In this document: in pieces, positions 28,268-39,506 of the stretch
Layout: each line of letters starts with the position of its first letter
How positions within the stretch are numbered: the first letter of the stretch is position 1
Source of the DNA: Thalassotalea sp.
GTDB lineage: Bacteria > Pseudomonadota > Gammaproteobacteria > Enterobacterales > Alteromonadaceae
Reading direction: 5' to 3'
NCBI GenBank assembly: GCA_022448425.1
Contig: JAKVCY010000013.1
Coordinates: forward strand, 1 to 64,000
DNA: 64,000 nt
Made by a program: the position numbers and the translations under genes
The notes under the pieces: generated by a model
The model's database searches: none
Told to the model about the DNA's origin: nothing
What the model saw: the letters and a program-made list of their open reading frames with translations, nothing else

Positions 28268-28287
28268 TTTGATAATACATTATCAAA
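28268..28287. promoter_or_regulatory. Perfect inverted repeat in the pomA/xseB divergent region
   Basis: TTTGATAAT AC ATTATCAAA, 9-2-9. It has the look of an operator (somewhat Fur-like in base content), 40 bases upstream of the pomA start. Binding protein unknown. Confidence 0.4.
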
Positions 28288-28445
28288 TCATTATTCGCGA
28301 ATAGTAATATTGATATTATCGCCCTAATCGTCAATAACTTAACTGAATTTACTATACTTTTAGCATTTTAACTTTAATTGACCTTATGCCGCCTGTGTTG
28401 TACCTTTGCGCCTAATTCTCTCGGGATAATTTAAACGTTGAAATA

Positions 28446-28688
28446 ATGGCTAAAAAGAAAATTGAAAATTTAAGCTTCGAAGAGGCACTTACTGAACTCG
28501 ACACCCTTGTCCAGCAGTTAGAGCAAGGCGACTTAAGTCTAGAAGACTCTATGTCGACGTTTGAGCGAGGTTTAAAGCTTAGCCAGTTGAGCCAACAGAA
28601 GTTAAAAGATGCCGAGCAAAAAATACAAATCCTAATGACACAAAATGGTCAGCAAGGACTTACCGATTTCGACGCTTCTGAGAGCTAA
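28446..28688 (+). CDS. xseB: Exodeoxyribonuclease VII small subunit
   Basis: 80 residues, exactly the E. coli size. Contains the XseB core LSFEEALTELDTLVQQLEQGDLSLEDSM. Partners XseA in exonuclease VII. First gene of xseB-ispA-dxs, the conserved order. Confidence 0.95.
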   Translation: MAKKKIENLSFEEALTELDTLVQQLEQGDLSLEDSMSTFERGLKLSQLSQQKLKDAEQKIQILMTQNGQQGLTDFDASES

Positions 28689-28690
28689 TC

Positions 28691-29581
28691 GTGAGCGAGC
28701 TATCACAACTTACCGAGTTGCAATCGCGGGTAAATCAATTACTCACGGAAAAGCTCGACACGCTTCCTGTTAATGACGAAAAGCTACTTGAAGCAATGCG
28801 CTATGGCCTGCTTATTGGCGGCAAACGCATGCGCCCTTACCTTGCCTATATAACGGGTGAAACTGTTGGTGCAGAACAGAACGACATTGATGGCGTTGCC
28901 TGTGCGTTGGAATGTATTCATGCCTACTCACTATTGCACGACGATTTACCAGCTATGGATGACGATGACTTACGTCGTGGCAAACCGACATGCCATAATG
29001 CATTTGATGAAGCGACTGCTATCTTGGCAGGTGATGCATTACAAACACTAGCATTCGACTTTTTAGCCAACCACAATTTTTCAACGCATGTTCAAAACAA
29101 ACGCTTTGAGTTATTAAAGCAACTTGTTGCAGCGTCTGGCTATCAGGGTATGTGTGGTGGTCAAGCACTGGATTTGAGTGCGACAGACAAAGCCATTTCG
29201 CTTGCTGAATTAGAACAAGTTCACGCCCTTAAAACTGGTGCACTACTAAAAGCTTCTGTCTTAATGGCTGCCGAATGTAGCCCTACCATTTCAGAAGAAC
29301 AAAAAACCTTGTTGGCTAAATATGCCAAATTAGTCGGTTTGGCGTACCAAGTTCAAGACGACATCATCGACATCACGTCAAGTGAAGAAGAGCTTGGTAA
29401 ACCAAAGGGTTCAGATGTCGCTGCGAACAAATCTACCTATCCGGCGTTACTTGGACTAGAAGGCGCGCAACAAAAAGCCCAAGACTTATACCAAGAATCA
29501 CTTCAAGCTTTAGCCAGTTTGCCATACAATACGCAGACTTTGGCTGACTTTGCGACATTCATTATTCGTCGCACTCACTAA
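28691..29581 (+). CDS. ispA: Farnesyl diphosphate synthase (polyprenyl synthetase)
   Basis: 296 residues. Both aspartate-rich motifs are present: DDLPAMDDDDLRRG (FARM, near 82) and YQVQDDIID (SARM, near 218). Condenses DMAPP and IPP to farnesyl diphosphate. 2 bases from xseB and 33 bases ahead of dxs. Confidence 0.95.
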   Translation: MSELSQLTELQSRVNQLLTEKLDTLPVNDEKLLEAMRYGLLIGGKRMRPYLAYITGETVGAEQNDIDGVACALECIHAYSLLHDDLPAMDDDDLRRGKPTCHNAFDEATAILAGDALQTLAFDFLANHNFSTHVQNKRFELLKQLVAASGYQGMCGGQALDLSATDKAISLAELEQVHALKTGALLKASVLMAAECSPTISEEQKTLLAKYAKLVGLAYQVQDDIIDITSSEEELGKPKGSDVAANKSTYPALLGLEGAQQKAQDLYQESLQALASLPYNTQTLADFATFIIRRTH

Positions 29582-29614
29582 TATTAGTTACTACAAGTTG
29601 ATACAAGAATTACT

Positions 29615-31477
29615 ATGACCATAAACCTTGCTGATTACCCGCTATTATCAACAATTGATACGCCTGACGAGTTGCGTTTAATACAACAGGATCAGCTACC
29701 TCAAGTCAGCGAAGAATTGCGTAATTACTTATTAAATTCAGTAAGTAAGAGTAGTGGTCACTTTGCTTCGGGGCTTGGCACTATCGAACTTACGGTAGCC
29801 TTGCATTATGTTTACAACACGCCATTTGACCATCTTATCTGGGATGTTGGCCATCAAGCTTATCCGCACAAAATCTTAACCGGTCGCCGTGACAAGCTGC
29901 ATACGATTCGTCAAAAAGAAGGTTTACACCCATTCCCATGGCGTGAAGAAAGCGAATATGACGTACTGAGTGTTGGTCACTCGAGTACATCTATCTCAGC
30001 TGCGTTAGGTTTAGCTGTAGCAGCAGAGAAAGAAGGAAAAGACCGTAAAGTGGTTGCTGTTATTGGTGATGGTGCCATGACCGCTGGTATGGCATTTGAA
30101 GCTTTAAACCACGCAGGTGATATTCACAAAGACATGTTGGTTATCTTAAATGATAACGAAATGTCAATTTCAGAGAATGTGGGCGCGTTAAACAACCATC
30201 TAGCGAAAATGCTATCGGGTAGTTTTTACACTGGCTTTAGAGAGGGTAGTAAAAAGCTACTTAACAACATTCCACCAATTAAAGAACTTGCCAGCCGTGC
30301 AGAAGAGCACTTAAAAGGCATGGTAGTTCCTAGCACCTTCTTCGAAGAATTAGGTTTCAACTACATCGGCCCAATTGATGGCCATGATGTTAATGGTTTA
30401 GTTGATACCATCCGCAATATGCGCTCTTTGAAAGGACCACAGATCCTTCATATAGCAACTAAGAAAGGTAAAGGTTACCAAGCAGCTGAACAAGATCCGA
30501 TTAAGTATCATGCGGTGCCCAAATTTAACCCTGCCGATACATCATTACCTAAAAGCGCTCCAAGTTTGCCAACCTATTCGCAAATTTTTGGCGACTGGTT
30601 ATGTAAGATGGCAAAGGCTGACAGCAAGCTAATGGCGATTACGCCTGCAATGCGTGAAGGTTCAGGCATGGTTGAATTTAGCCAACGTTTCCCTGAGCAA
30701 TATTTCGATGTTGCAATTGCAGAGCAACATGCAGTCACATACGGTGCTGGGTTAGCGATTGGTGGTTACAACCCTGTAGTTGCGATTTACTCTAGCTTCT
30801 TACAGCGTGGCTATGACCAGTTAATTCACGATGTCGCTATTCAAAACTTACCTGTATTGTTCGCTATTGATCGCGCGGGTATTGTTGGTGCTGATGGCCC
30901 AACCCACCAAGGTGCATTTGATTTAAGTTTTATGCGCTGCATTCCAAACATGGTCATTATGACACCGTCAGATGAATGTGAATGTCAATTAATGCTTACC
31001 ACTGGCCACAAGCATAATGGCCCAGCTGCGGTTCGCTACCCTCGTGGCAGCGGTACTGGAGAAACTCTGCCGAACATCGATGAAACCATTGAACTCGGCA
31101 AAGGTATCGTTAAACGCGAAGGACAATCGATTGCTCTGCTTAACTTCGGTACTATGCTAGGCGAAGCTAGTAAAGCGGCAGAAGCGTTAAATGCCACATT
31201 AGCAGACATGCGTTTTGTAAAACCGCTTGATGAAGCGCTTATTATCGAACTAATCGAAAGTCATGATGTGTTAGTCACGTTCGAAGATAATGCGATTGCA
31301 GGCGGCGCAGGCTCCGCGGTTAACGAGTTTATTCTAAGCAAAGGACTACCAGTTAAAATGCTTAACATTGGTTTACCAGACAGCTTTATCAAACACGGTA
31401 CGCAAGCAGAAATCCATCAAGAACTCGGATTAGACTGCGAAGGAATCGTCACTAAAGTTAACGCATTTATGGGCTAA
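29615..31477 (+). CDS. dxs: 1-deoxy-D-xylulose-5-phosphate synthase
   Basis: 620 residues, as in E. coli. [18 protein letters not shown] (about 152) is the thiamine-diphosphate/Mg site; the transketolase middle domain has [20 protein letters not shown] and [10 protein letters not shown]. First committed step of the MEP isoprenoid route, which feeds ispA in the same operon. The order xseB-ispA-dxs is conserved in gammaproteobacteria. Confidence 0.96.
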   Translation: MTINLADYPLLSTIDTPDELRLIQQDQLPQVSEELRNYLLNSVSKSSGHFASGLGTIELTVALHYVYNTPFDHLIWDVGHQAYPHKILTGRRDKLHTIRQKEGLHPFPWREESEYDVLSVGHSSTSISAALGLAVAAEKEGKDRKVVAVIGDGAMTAGMAFEALNHAGDIHKDMLVILNDNEMSISENVGALNNHLAKMLSGSFYTGFREGSKKLLNNIPPIKELASRAEEHLKGMVVPSTFFEELGFNYIGPIDGHDVNGLVDTIRNMRSLKGPQILHIATKKGKGYQAAEQDPIKYHAVPKFNPADTSLPKSAPSLPTYSQIFGDWLCKMAKADSKLMAITPAMREGSGMVEFSQRFPEQYFDVAIAEQHAVTYGAGLAIGGYNPVVAIYSSFLQRGYDQLIHDVAIQNLPVLFAIDRAGIVGADGPTHQGAFDLSFMRCIPNMVIMTPSDECECQLMLTTGHKHNGPAAVRYPRGSGTGETLPNIDETIELGKGIVKREGQSIALLNFGTMLGEASKAAEALNATLADMRFVKPLDEALIIELIESHDVLVTFEDNAIAGGAGSAVNEFILSKGLPVKMLNIGLPDSFIKHGTQAEIHQELGLDCEGIVTKVNAFMG

Positions 31478-31523
31478 CCGCCTGGCGCGTTCTAGATTCT
31501 ATTTACGGAAACGTAGTCCCAAT

Positions 31524-31551
31524 AAAAAAGCCGCTAATGCGGCTTTTTTGA
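31524..31551 (+). terminator. Bidirectional terminator between dxs and the MCP gene
   Basis: AGCCGC TAAT GCGGCT flanked by A6 and T6, between convergent genes. Confidence 0.85.
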
Positions 31552-31601
31552 TTTAATTTACCTGACGCCTATCTAACAATTAAATAGCACTTACCTAATG
31601 C

Positions 31602-33617
31602 CTAACTAACGGTAAACGCATCTACTGCTCTTTCTAATTGTTTAGCAAGTGAGGCTACTTCCTGACTATAAGTCAGCGTCGTATTAGAGCGCTTACTACT
31701 TTGCTGACTCACATCAGACACCTTAATAATGCTCGCGTTAATATTATTACTTAAATCATTTTGTTGATGAGCAGCAGCGGAAATATCACCACTAAGTGAA
31801 TACATTTGCTCAATAGCAACACTAATACTTGATAAGGTCGTTAATAACTGCTGAGTATCTTGATGGCAGTCTTGTGCGCCGGATTTACCTTGTTCGATAT
31901 CAGCAACAACGCTTCCTGTTTGCTGTTGCAAAGATTCTATCATGGCATTTATTTCTGCTGTCGACTCTTGCGTGCGGCTGGCAAGTATTCTTACCTCGTC
32001 AGCTACGACAGAGAACCCTCTGCCAGCCTCACCTGCTCTAGCCGCTTCAATCGCCGCATTTAAGGCAAGTAAGTTTGTCTGGTCGGCAATACTTTGAATA
32101 GTTTCTAGGATACTACTAATGTTTGTCGCTTCCTTATTCAATACCGCCATGCGTTCCGCCGCACCATCCAATAAGCCACTCAGGTTAGATATCTTGCCAG
32201 CGGTGCTGTTAGCCTGTGATTTCAATTCATTACTACGGCTAAGCGCATCGGTCATTTGCTGCTCGGCATCGCCTGATTTGGCTAATACATCATCGGCATT
32301 GCTACTCAGCGCCTGCGTCATATCGGTCATCTCACTCACCGTTTCTTGTTGTGAGCCCAATGACACAGCTACAGATTGAAGCTCACTCTCCGATTGATTG
32401 GCAGCCAAATTAAGCGCAGATGAGTTTTGACCAATTTCCGCAATAAGTGCTTTAAGGTGAGATACCACCGAATTAACATTGTTTGATAGTTGGCCGTATT
32501 CGTCTTCACTTTCAACGTTGAGTTGCTTAGACAAGTTACCATTGGCGATATCATTAAGAATGTGATTTATACGCGTTAACGGGGTGATCATCGATCGAAT
32601 AGTTATAAACGCAATCACGACACTGGCGCCAATACTTAGCAACAAGGTGATTATTGTAATCATCTGGCCATTGCCTACGAAATCAAACACCTCTTGTTGT
32701 AAATAACTCAAGTTATTATCGACGGTTTCAAGCATTGCCACTACAGTTGCAATGGCCTGTTCAACCTGCTCGTTGGAAAGTTGCGTTGCTTGTGTTAATT
32801 TGGCTTGCTCTGCTAACTGAGCTAATTTGATGTCAAAAACATTATCGCTACCTATTAGCAATACTTTCGACTTTTCAAACTCTTCAACAAAAAGCTCGAT
32901 GATACCGTCAGTATTATAATCTTCTTCTAACCTTACGAGGTAGCTGATCTGCTGCTCAATATTGCCAATGGCTTGCAGAATAACCTCTTGGCTTGCTTGA
33001 ACTTCAGTAGTTTCAGTAAGAGTTAGGACACCTTTAGTCGCGTCTATGACATTGATCAGCCAACCTTCAATTTGACCCGCGGCACCAACGATCCTATCAA
33101 TCATAGCTTGCTGCTCGTAATCTTCTAAATAAGTAAGATCGACAAGCAAAGCTGCTGCTTCATCCAAATGAAGATTCAATCCTTCTTCAAGCTCACTCAA
33201 TTGTTTTTTATAGGCCACCAAGCGAGACTCATGAGCAAACATTCGCTGCACGGTTTTATCGAATGCTTGATACTGACCTTCAAACGACTTCAATTGAGTT
33301 GCTGTGCGTTCATCAAGAGACAAGGCTTGTAACTGCTGTTTGTGATTGTTAAGCCGCTTACCTTGGGCTACGAAAGCTTGTTCTAGCGCTTGAAGATTTG
33401 CTTGTGATGATATTTGAGAAGCTTGCTTGGCTTGAGTAAGCAACTTTACTTGGATTGCATTGCTTTCCCTTTGAATTGGCAATGCTACCTGGTCAACTTG
33501 TGTTGTCGCTTTTTCGATATTCGCCAAAATAGCTATAGAGCTAACACTGGCAAGTATCAGCAACAATAGAATAACTGTGAACCCTATGATGATCTTATGA
33601 GCGATCTTTAAGTTCAT
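31602..33617 (-). CDS. Methyl-accepting chemotaxis protein
   Basis: 671 residues. TM1 (about 10-30), a long periplasmic helical sensor (about 30-315) with no recognised ligand domain, TM2 (318-340), HAMP, then a signalling domain with the hairpin tip [25 protein letters not shown]. Signals through CheA/CheW to the flagellar motor (pomAB nearby). Single gene; ligand unknown. Confidence 0.93.
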   Translation of the reverse strand: MNLKIAHKIIIGFTVILLLLILASVSSIAILANIEKATTQVDQVALPIQRESNAIQVKLLTQAKQASQISSQANLQALEQAFVAQGKRLNNHKQQLQALSLDERTATQLKSFEGQYQAFDKTVQRMFAHESRLVAYKKQLSELEEGLNLHLDEAAALLVDLTYLEDYEQQAMIDRIVGAAGQIEGWLINVIDATKGVLTLTETTEVQASQEVILQAIGNIEQQISYLVRLEEDYNTDGIIELFVEEFEKSKVLLIGSDNVFDIKLAQLAEQAKLTQATQLSNEQVEQAIATVVAMLETVDNNLSYLQQEVFDFVGNGQMITIITLLLSIGASVVIAFITIRSMITPLTRINHILNDIANGNLSKQLNVESEDEYGQLSNNVNSVVSHLKALIAEIGQNSSALNLAANQSESELQSVAVSLGSQQETVSEMTDMTQALSSNADDVLAKSGDAEQQMTDALSRSNELKSQANSTAGKISNLSGLLDGAAERMAVLNKEATNISSILETIQSIADQTNLLALNAAIEAARAGEAGRGFSVVADEVRILASRTQESTAEINAMIESLQQQTGSVVADIEQGKSGAQDCHQDTQQLLTTLSSISVAIEQMYSLSGDISAAAHQQNDLSNNINASIIKVSDVSQQSSKRSNTTLTYSQEVASLAKQLERAVDAFTVS

Positions 33618-33793
33618 TTCGACACCTACTACTTTACTTTATTGCAATAATTATACTTTTTGTCGGTCTTCGCCAACTACGCAGATCAGTATGTAAAATA
33701 GTTAACCGCTTGTATACATTTTTATTACGTATAAAGGGTATAGATACAACGATAAGCGAATAAGGCGATAGGAATTAAAAACCGTCAGAAAAT

Positions 33794-33823
33794 AAAAAAC
33801 CACCTGTATCAAGGTGGTTTTTT
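33794..33823 (-). terminator. Terminator after ribBA
   Basis: ACCACC ... GGTGGT with T6 on either strand; it closes the rib operon on the minus strand. Confidence 0.8.
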
Positions 33824-33851
33824 ATGCTTTAACTATGTCAGTTATCAATTG

Positions 33852-34961
33852 TTATTCCTGGATGTATTCTACAACTTCCAAGCCAAACCCAGATAGTGAA
33901 TGATATTTCGTTTGCGAGCTCAGTAAGCGCATTTTCCCGACGCCTAAATCAGCTAATATCTGCGAGCCAACACCGACATTACGCGACCCAACGTGACGCT
34001 TAACTTCTTTAATCGTCTCGCCTGCATCTAATTTGGCATATTTCTGTACTTGCTCAATTAAGCTATCAGGCGACTCGTGTTTACCAAGTAATACCAGCAC
34101 ACCGCCCTCGTCAGCAATACGTGATAAAGCATCGCCAATTGGCCACTTGTTAATGCTGTCACGTTGGCTAAAGAGTAAATCTCTGAAAGTGTTTTCTAGA
34201 TGCACTCTCACTAATGTTGGCTTGTCTGATGTTATCTCACCTTTGGTCAAAGCAAAATGCGCTTGGCCATCAATGGTGTCTTTAAATACGGTTAAATCGA
34301 ACTCACCAAACGACGTCGGTAACTTACATTGAGAGATACGCTCAATCGTCGTTTCATTAGCGTTGCGGTATTCAATAAGGTCAGCAATTGTACCTATTTT
34401 TAAGTCATGCTTTTCTGCAATTTTCTCAAGATCCGGGCGACGTGCCATGGTGCCGTCTTCATTAAGAATTTCAACAATTACGGCCGCTGGCTCTAAGCCA
34501 GCTAAACGCGCTAAATCTACACCAGCTTCTGTATGACCAGCTCTGTTTAAGACGCCACCATCTTTAGCAATGAGTGGGAAAATATGGCCCGGTTGCACGA
34601 TAGAGTTTTCATCTGCATTTGGTCCAACAGCGGCAAGAATCGTTGTTGCGCGGTCTGCTGCAGAAATACCAGTTGTTACCCCTTCAGCAGCTTCGATAGA
34701 AACAGTGAAATTAGTGGTAAATTGCGCATCATTCTTATCCACCATCAGTGGTAGTTTTAACGTTTCACAGCGTTGACGTGACATCGGCAAACAAATCAAT
34801 CCACGGCCATGAGTAGCCATGAAGTTAATTGCTTCTGGTGTAACGAGCTCGGCTGCCATGATGAAGTCACCTTCATTTTCGCGATCTTCGTCATCCATCA
34901 AGATCACCATCTTACCTTGCTTGATGTCCTCTATAATTGCGTGTGGCGTATGTAATTGCAT
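33852..34961 (-). CDS. ribBA: 3,4-dihydroxy-2-butanone-4-phosphate synthase with degenerate GTP cyclohydrolase II domain (RibBX type)
   Basis: 369 residues. The N-terminal RibB part (1-205) has [11 protein letters not shown] and [15 protein letters not shown], the active-site blocks. The C-terminal RibA-like part (about 206-369) lacks the zinc motif (normally HSECLTGD ... CDC); [13 protein letters not shown] stands there with no cysteines. So only the butanone phosphate step should be active, and a separate RibA is expected elsewhere. Last gene of nrdR-ribD-ribE-ribBA here; no ribH or nusB follows. Confidence 0.9.
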   Translation of the reverse strand: MQLHTPHAIIEDIKQGKMVILMDDEDRENEGDFIMAAELVTPEAINFMATHGRGLICLPMSRQRCETLKLPLMVDKNDAQFTTNFTVSIEAAEGVTTGISAADRATTILAAVGPNADENSIVQPGHIFPLIAKDGGVLNRAGHTEAGVDLARLAGLEPAAVIVEILNEDGTMARRPDLEKIAEKHDLKIGTIADLIEYRNANETTIERISQCKLPTSFGEFDLTVFKDTIDGQAHFALTKGEITSDKPTLVRVHLENTFRDLLFSQRDSINKWPIGDALSRIADEGGVLVLLGKHESPDSLIEQVQKYAKLDAGETIKEVKRHVGSRNVGVGSQILADLGVGKMRLLSSQTKYHSLSGFGLEVVEYIQE

Positions 34962-34974
34962 GAATGCCTCTTTA

Positions 34975-35631
34975 TTATTTAATAAAACCGCTGCTGGCTA
35001 GCAGCTCGTGCGTCACGCCTGACGGCGCGCCTGCATTGTGTTTGGTGGTCAGTAGGCGCTCAATATAGCGCGCCATCACGTCGACTTCTATGTTCACCTT
35101 TGTGCCAGCTTGGTATTGCATGATAATGGTTTCTTCAGCAGTATGGGGCACTATCGTTAAACGAAAGCTACTGTCAGTAATGCTATTAACCGTTAGACTC
35201 ACGCCATCAATGGTTATTGAGCCCTTTTCAGCAATGTAAGGTGCAATTTCTTCGCTCATGCTAAGCCAGTACTCAACACTGTTGCCGCTTGGCGCAACCG
35301 AGATAATTTCACTTACCGCATCAACATGGCCAGAAACAATGTGCCCGCCAAATCGTGTCGTCGGTAACATCGCTTTTTCAAGATTTACTCGTTGCCCAAC
35401 TTGATAACTAGCAAAACCTGTGCGCTTGAGTGTTTCAGTTGAAACATCAGCACTAAAGGAGTGACAGTCAAAGTCAACGACGGTCAAACAAATACCATTA
35501 GTAGCAATTGAGTCACCCAATTTCACGTCACCCATATCGAGTTTGCCAACAGCGATATCTATTCGCGCACCTTGGCTGTTGATATTGGTAGCTTTGATTG
35601 AACCGATAGCTTCGATTATTCCGGTAAACAT
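34975..35631 (-). CDS. ribE: Riboflavin synthase, alpha subunit
   Basis: 218 residues with two lumazine-binding repeats: [12 protein letters not shown] opens the first and [13 protein letters not shown] marks the start of the second half; SLTVNSI and CLTVVDF are the paired motifs. Converts two lumazines to riboflavin. Ends 13 bases before ribBA and begins 2 bases after ribD. Confidence 0.94.
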   Translation of the reverse strand: MFTGIIEAIGSIKATNINSQGARIDIAVGKLDMGDVKLGDSIATNGICLTVVDFDCHSFSADVSTETLKRTGFASYQVGQRVNLEKAMLPTTRFGGHIVSGHVDAVSEIISVAPSGNSVEYWLSMSEEIAPYIAEKGSITIDGVSLTVNSITDSSFRLTIVPHTAEETIIMQYQAGTKVNIEVDVMARYIERLLTTKHNAGAPSGVTHELLASSGFIK

Positions 35632-35633
35632 GA

Positions 35634-36761
35634 TTAATTCTCTGTAAATGCAGCAACAACTTTTATGTCATTTCCAACTTGCGTAACTTGTTTGAGCTTC
35701 AGCTTTTTAGCATCTGCTAGACGTTCAATATTCGGCATAGAGACTAAACCTTTGTTTCCTTGCCCCATTAATTTAGGTGCTTGATACAAGATTAATTCAT
35801 CTACTAAATTTTGCTCGATAAACGCGCCAGCTAGTCCTGCTCCTGCCTCAATAAATAGGTCATTAAGACCTTTCTCAGATAAATACGAGATAAGCGCATC
35901 AAGGTTCACGCCATCACTATTTTCATTAGGCAATTCGATTTGTTCTACAAAATGAGGCCATTGCAGCGATTTTTCAAGCTTCACGGTTACGATTAAAATG
36001 GGAAATGGTGCTGAAAACAGTGCTAAATCAGGAGTTAGACGTCCCTTGCTGTCGATAATGACACGTACTGGTTGGCGCAATGCGTCTTCGGAATAGTCGT
36101 TGGCTAGATCTCCCAGTTCACTATGGCGTACCGTTAACTTAGCATTATCTGTCACCACGGTTTTGGCACTTGAGATGATGGCACAGCTTTGCGCTCGCAA
36201 ACGCTGAACGTCTCTTCTCGCGGCAGATTCTGTTATCCATTTACTCTCGCCCAAGGCCATTGCGGTTTGGCCATCAAGACTCGCCGCTAACTTACAACGA
36301 ACATATGCACGTTTGGTTTCCATCAACTGAATAAAACCTGGATTTAGTGCCCTAGCTTCCTGTTCAAGCAAGCCATCAGCAACTTCAATACCTGCGTCAG
36401 CTAACATCGTTAAGCCACGGCCGGCAACCTTCGGATTAGGATCCACCATAGACGCAACAACTTTAGCAACCTTTGCGTCTGTCAATGCTTGGGCACACGG
36501 TGGTGTTCGTCCAAAGTGGCTGCAAGGCTCCAGTGTCACATAAGCTGTCGCACCCTCAGCATTAGCACCGGCCATGCGAAGTGCATAAACTTCGGCATGG
36601 GGCTCACCAGCTTTTTGGTGAAAACCTTCGCCTACAATCTTGCCATCTTTGACAATGACACAGCCCACCCTCGGATTAGGCGACGTAGTGAAGTGACCAC
36701 GCTTTGCAAGCTTGATAGCTCTTGTCATGTATTGATAATCTTGTGCAGAAAACTTTGACAA
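35634..36761 (-). CDS. ribD: Bifunctional pyrimidine deaminase/reductase RibD
   Basis: 375 residues from a TTG at 36761 preceded by AGAGGA at 9 bases; it opens SKFSAQDYQYMTRA, the conserved RibD start, while the listed TTG at 36797 adds 12 unlikely residues. Deaminase zinc site HAEVYALRMAG and TLEPCSHFGRTPPCAQAL; reductase domain from about 150. Performs two riboflavin steps. It follows nrdR, the standard gammaproteobacterial order. Confidence 0.93.
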   Translation of the reverse strand: MSKFSAQDYQYMTRAIKLAKRGHFTTSPNPRVGCVIVKDGKIVGEGFHQKAGEPHAEVYALRMAGANAEGATAYVTLEPCSHFGRTPPCAQALTDAKVAKVVASMVDPNPKVAGRGLTMLADAGIEVADGLLEQEARALNPGFIQLMETKRAYVRCKLAASLDGQTAMALGESKWITESAARRDVQRLRAQSCAIISSAKTVVTDNAKLTVRHSELGDLANDYSEDALRQPVRVIIDSKGRLTPDLALFSAPFPILIVTVKLEKSLQWPHFVEQIELPNENSDGVNLDALISYLSEKGLNDLFIEAGAGLAGAFIEQNLVDELILYQAPKLMGQGNKGLVSMPNIERLADAKKLKLKQVTQVGNDIKVVAAFTEN

Positions 36762-36857
36762 AACGTTGAATCCTCTTAAGTTAAAATCGTCGTTCAAGGT
36801 ATGACGAAAAGCCAGGGAGCTGAAACCTAGACGATCAGGCTTGTATGCTACCCAAGC

Positions 36858-37313
36858 TTATTTAGCATCACCTAAGCGTGCAATTTCTTCGCCAAACTCT
36901 TTTATATCTTCGAAAGAGCGATAAACAGATGCAAAACGCACATAAGCAACTTTATCAAGTTCAATAAGCTGCTCCATAATGAGGTTGCCCAACATTTTAG
37001 ATGAGACTTCTCGCTCGCCTGTGGCGCGTAATTGAGACTTTAGTTTATTAATGGCGAGCTCGACTTTTTCAACACTAACAGGTCGTTTTTCTAAAGCTCT
37101 TTGCAAGCCACTACGCATTTTGTCTTCGTTAAACGGTTCACGTGAGCCGTCACGTTTAACTATTTTCGGCATCAGAAGCTCAGCTGTTTCAAACGTTGTG
37201 TAACGCTCGTGACATTCTACGCATTCGCGACGACGTCTTATTTGATGTCCGTCAGCGACTAATCGGGAGTCGATAACTTTTGTGTCAGTTGCAGAGCAGA
37301 AAGGACAATACAT
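36858..37313 (-). CDS. nrdR: Transcriptional repressor NrdR
   Basis: 151 residues. Zinc ribbon [15 protein letters not shown] ... [16 protein letters not shown] at the N terminus, then the ATP-cone domain ([15 protein letters not shown]). Represses ribonucleotide reductase genes according to ATP/dATP. Head of the rib cluster. Confidence 0.96.
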   Translation of the reverse strand: MYCPFCSATDTKVIDSRLVADGHQIRRRRECVECHERYTTFETAELLMPKIVKRDGSREPFNEDKMRSGLQRALEKRPVSVEKVELAINKLKSQLRATGEREVSSKMLGNLIMEQLIELDKVAYVRFASVYRSFEDIKEFGEEIARLGDAK

Positions 37314-37417
37314 AACAGACCTTGTTTTGAAAAGATGGCTAATTCTAATCTAAAACAGCTTAATCTAAAACAAGATTCAGTAAAAAGAAGGGAAGCAAAC
37401 GGATTGATCTAATAGCA

Positions 37418-37460
37418 AAAATAGCGAGCCGTTGATGTCTCATCAGCCCGCTCTTCTATC
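37418..37460 (-). terminator. Weak terminator after ggt
   Basis: Imperfect stem around AGCGAGCCGTTGATG ... CATCAGCCCGCT, followed on the minus strand by ATTTTTGC. Moderate candidate only. Confidence 0.4.
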
Positions 37461-39216
37461 ATTTTGAAGCCACTGTGCCAGCGCCCGGTCGACGAGGGTC
37501 TGATACGCCATAGAACAGACCATCTTTGTACATGATAGACTGAACACTCCCCATCGTTTTACTTCTCTCGACGTTTTGTCCCATCGCTTTAAGCAAGCCG
37601 ATGGTGTCAGGACTAAAGCCCGGTTCAAGCTGGAAGACATCAGGCAACCATTGATGGTGAACCCTTGGTGCGTGAACAGCTTCAGCAATTCCCATGTCGT
37701 GATCAATGATGTTAACAATGACTTGCAATACGGTTGTGATAATACGGCTTCCACCGGGACTCCCCACAACGACATAAGGTTTGCCGTCTTTTAAGAGCAT
37801 AGTCGGTGTCATCGAGCTTAACGGACGTTTCGTTGGCTGAATGGCATTAGCTTCACCGCCAATCAGTCCGAAACCATTTGGTACGCCCGGCTTGGAAGAA
37901 AAATCATCCATTTCATTGTTCATCAGCATGCCTGTGCCAGGAATAACAATACCTGAGCCATAAGAGAAGTTAAGAGTATAAGTATTTGAGACTGCATTAC
38001 CGAATTTATCCATTACCGAGAAATGCGTAGTATCAGGGCTTTCATAAGGTGCGGGGTTACCCGGGTTTATCTCGCTCGACGGTGTTGCCTTACTTAGCGA
38101 TATAGCTTGTGACAAAACTTTGGCATAAGCTTTACTCGTTAGCCCATCCACCGGTACATCAAAATGATCTGGATCACCCAGATACTTGCTTCGATCAGCA
38201 TAAGCGAGTTTCATGGTTTCACTTAGCAAATGTAGGTTTTTAGCACTGCCAAAGCCTTGCTGCTTAACTGGGTGATGTTCAAGAATATTTAGCATCTGTG
38301 CTACGTGCACGCCGCCAGAGCTTGTTGGCGGCATAGAGACCACTTCATAACCACGATAGGTTGTGGTAACTACTTCGCGCTCAGCAACATTATAATTGGC
38401 AAGATCTTCCATGGTAATTAGACCGCCTTGCTTACGCATTTCCTCGGCGATAAGTTCAGCTGTTTTACCGTGATAAAACTCTCTAGGGCCATGCTTCGCT
38501 ATACGCTTAAGGGTTTTAGCTAAGTCAGGTTGAACAAGTACTTCACCCGCTTCATAAGGAACTTTATTTGCTTTATAAAATGCCGCTGCGGTAGCAGGGT
38601 TGGCAGTGAGCCAAGCATGTCGGCTTTTAAGATTCTCAGACAAGTCGTAGGAAACTAAAATACCTTCCTCAGCAAGCTTTATCGAGGGCTCTACAACTTC
38701 TTTCCACGACATGGTGCCATATTTTTCTAGTGCATGAGCTAAGCCCGCAACCGTGCCCGGTACCCCAGATGATGCATGACTGAATCGCGCTTTTTGATTG
38801 TCTACTTTCCCCTTGCTATCGAGAAACATATCTCTATGGGCTGCACTCGGTGCCATTTCACGATAATCAATGGCGATAGTTTTCTGCTTATCAGCAAGAT
38901 GTACCAGCATAAAGCCGCCTCCACCTAAGTTACCAGCTCTTGGTAACGTCACTGCCAAGGCAATACCAGTAGCAACAGCGGCATCAACAGCATTACCACC
39001 TTTTGACAATATGTCTGCGCCAATCTGACTCGACAACATGCGTTGGCTAGAGACCATCCCCTGTTTTCCAATAACGGGATGATGAATAGTGTCGTAGCGA
39101 ATTACTGCTGCACTCTCGTTGACATGCCCATGAGCGATAACATTAGGTGCAGTCGATACCAGGCTTACAGCAACCAAGTTAAGCAGCATATGCTTAACAT
39201 TGAAAAATTTACTCAT
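37459..39216 (-). CDS. ggt: Gamma-glutamyltransferase
   Basis: 585 residues with a signal peptide (to about residue 28, NVIAHG). The self-cleavage threonine is in DTTHFSVMD (about 400), and the GSGIVIPGTGMLMNNEMDDFS lid and GSPGGSRIITTVLQ blocks of the family are intact. Periplasmic enzyme that cleaves glutathione, linking to gshA in this window. Single gene, divergent from the SBP gene. Confidence 0.94.
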   Translation of the reverse strand: MSKFFNVKHMLLNLVAVSLVSTAPNVIAHGHVNESAAVIRYDTIHHPVIGKQGMVSSQRMLSSQIGADILSKGGNAVDAAVATGIALAVTLPRAGNLGGGGFMLVHLADKQKTIAIDYREMAPSAAHRDMFLDSKGKVDNQKARFSHASSGVPGTVAGLAHALEKYGTMSWKEVVEPSIKLAEEGILVSYDLSENLKSRHAWLTANPATAAAFYKANKVPYEAGEVLVQPDLAKTLKRIAKHGPREFYHGKTAELIAEEMRKQGGLITMEDLANYNVAEREVVTTTYRGYEVVSMPPTSSGGVHVAQMLNILEHHPVKQQGFGSAKNLHLLSETMKLAYADRSKYLGDPDHFDVPVDGLTSKAYAKVLSQAISLSKATPSSEINPGNPAPYESPDTTHFSVMDKFGNAVSNTYTLNFSYGSGIVIPGTGMLMNNEMDDFSSKPGVPNGFGLIGGEANAIQPTKRPLSSMTPTMLLKDGKPYVVVGSPGGSRIITTVLQVIVNIIDHDMGIAEAVHAPRVHHQWLPDVFQLEPGFSPDTIGLLKAMGQNVERSKTMGSVQSIMYKDGLFYGVSDPRRPGAGTVASK

Positions 39217-39252
39217 ATTTTCTGTTTTCCTCTCATCTTGGCGAATACCGCC

Positions 39253-39290
39253 ACTCGACTGATTGAGCTTATTCGGGTAAGTAGTCGAGT
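39253..39290. repeat. Inverted repeat in the ggt/SBP divergent region
   Basis: ACTCGACT and AGTCGAGT separated by 22 bases, 37 bases upstream of the ggt start. Possible operator; nothing else is evident in this 290-base gap. Confidence 0.3.
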
Positions 39291-39506
39291 TAACACGTGA
39301 GTATTAGCTAATTAGTCATAATGTAAGTTCTCGTTTACTGTCGCCAATGACTAACCATATTAACGGTATAACATTTGGTTATAGCTATAGTTTTCCCTAG
39401 TAAACAACTCTCAACCGCTGAAACATTTTATCTACGATACTGGCGGAATTTCAAACAATCACCAATAATTAACGCTAAATAGACCTTACATAAGACTCAG
39501 GGACTG

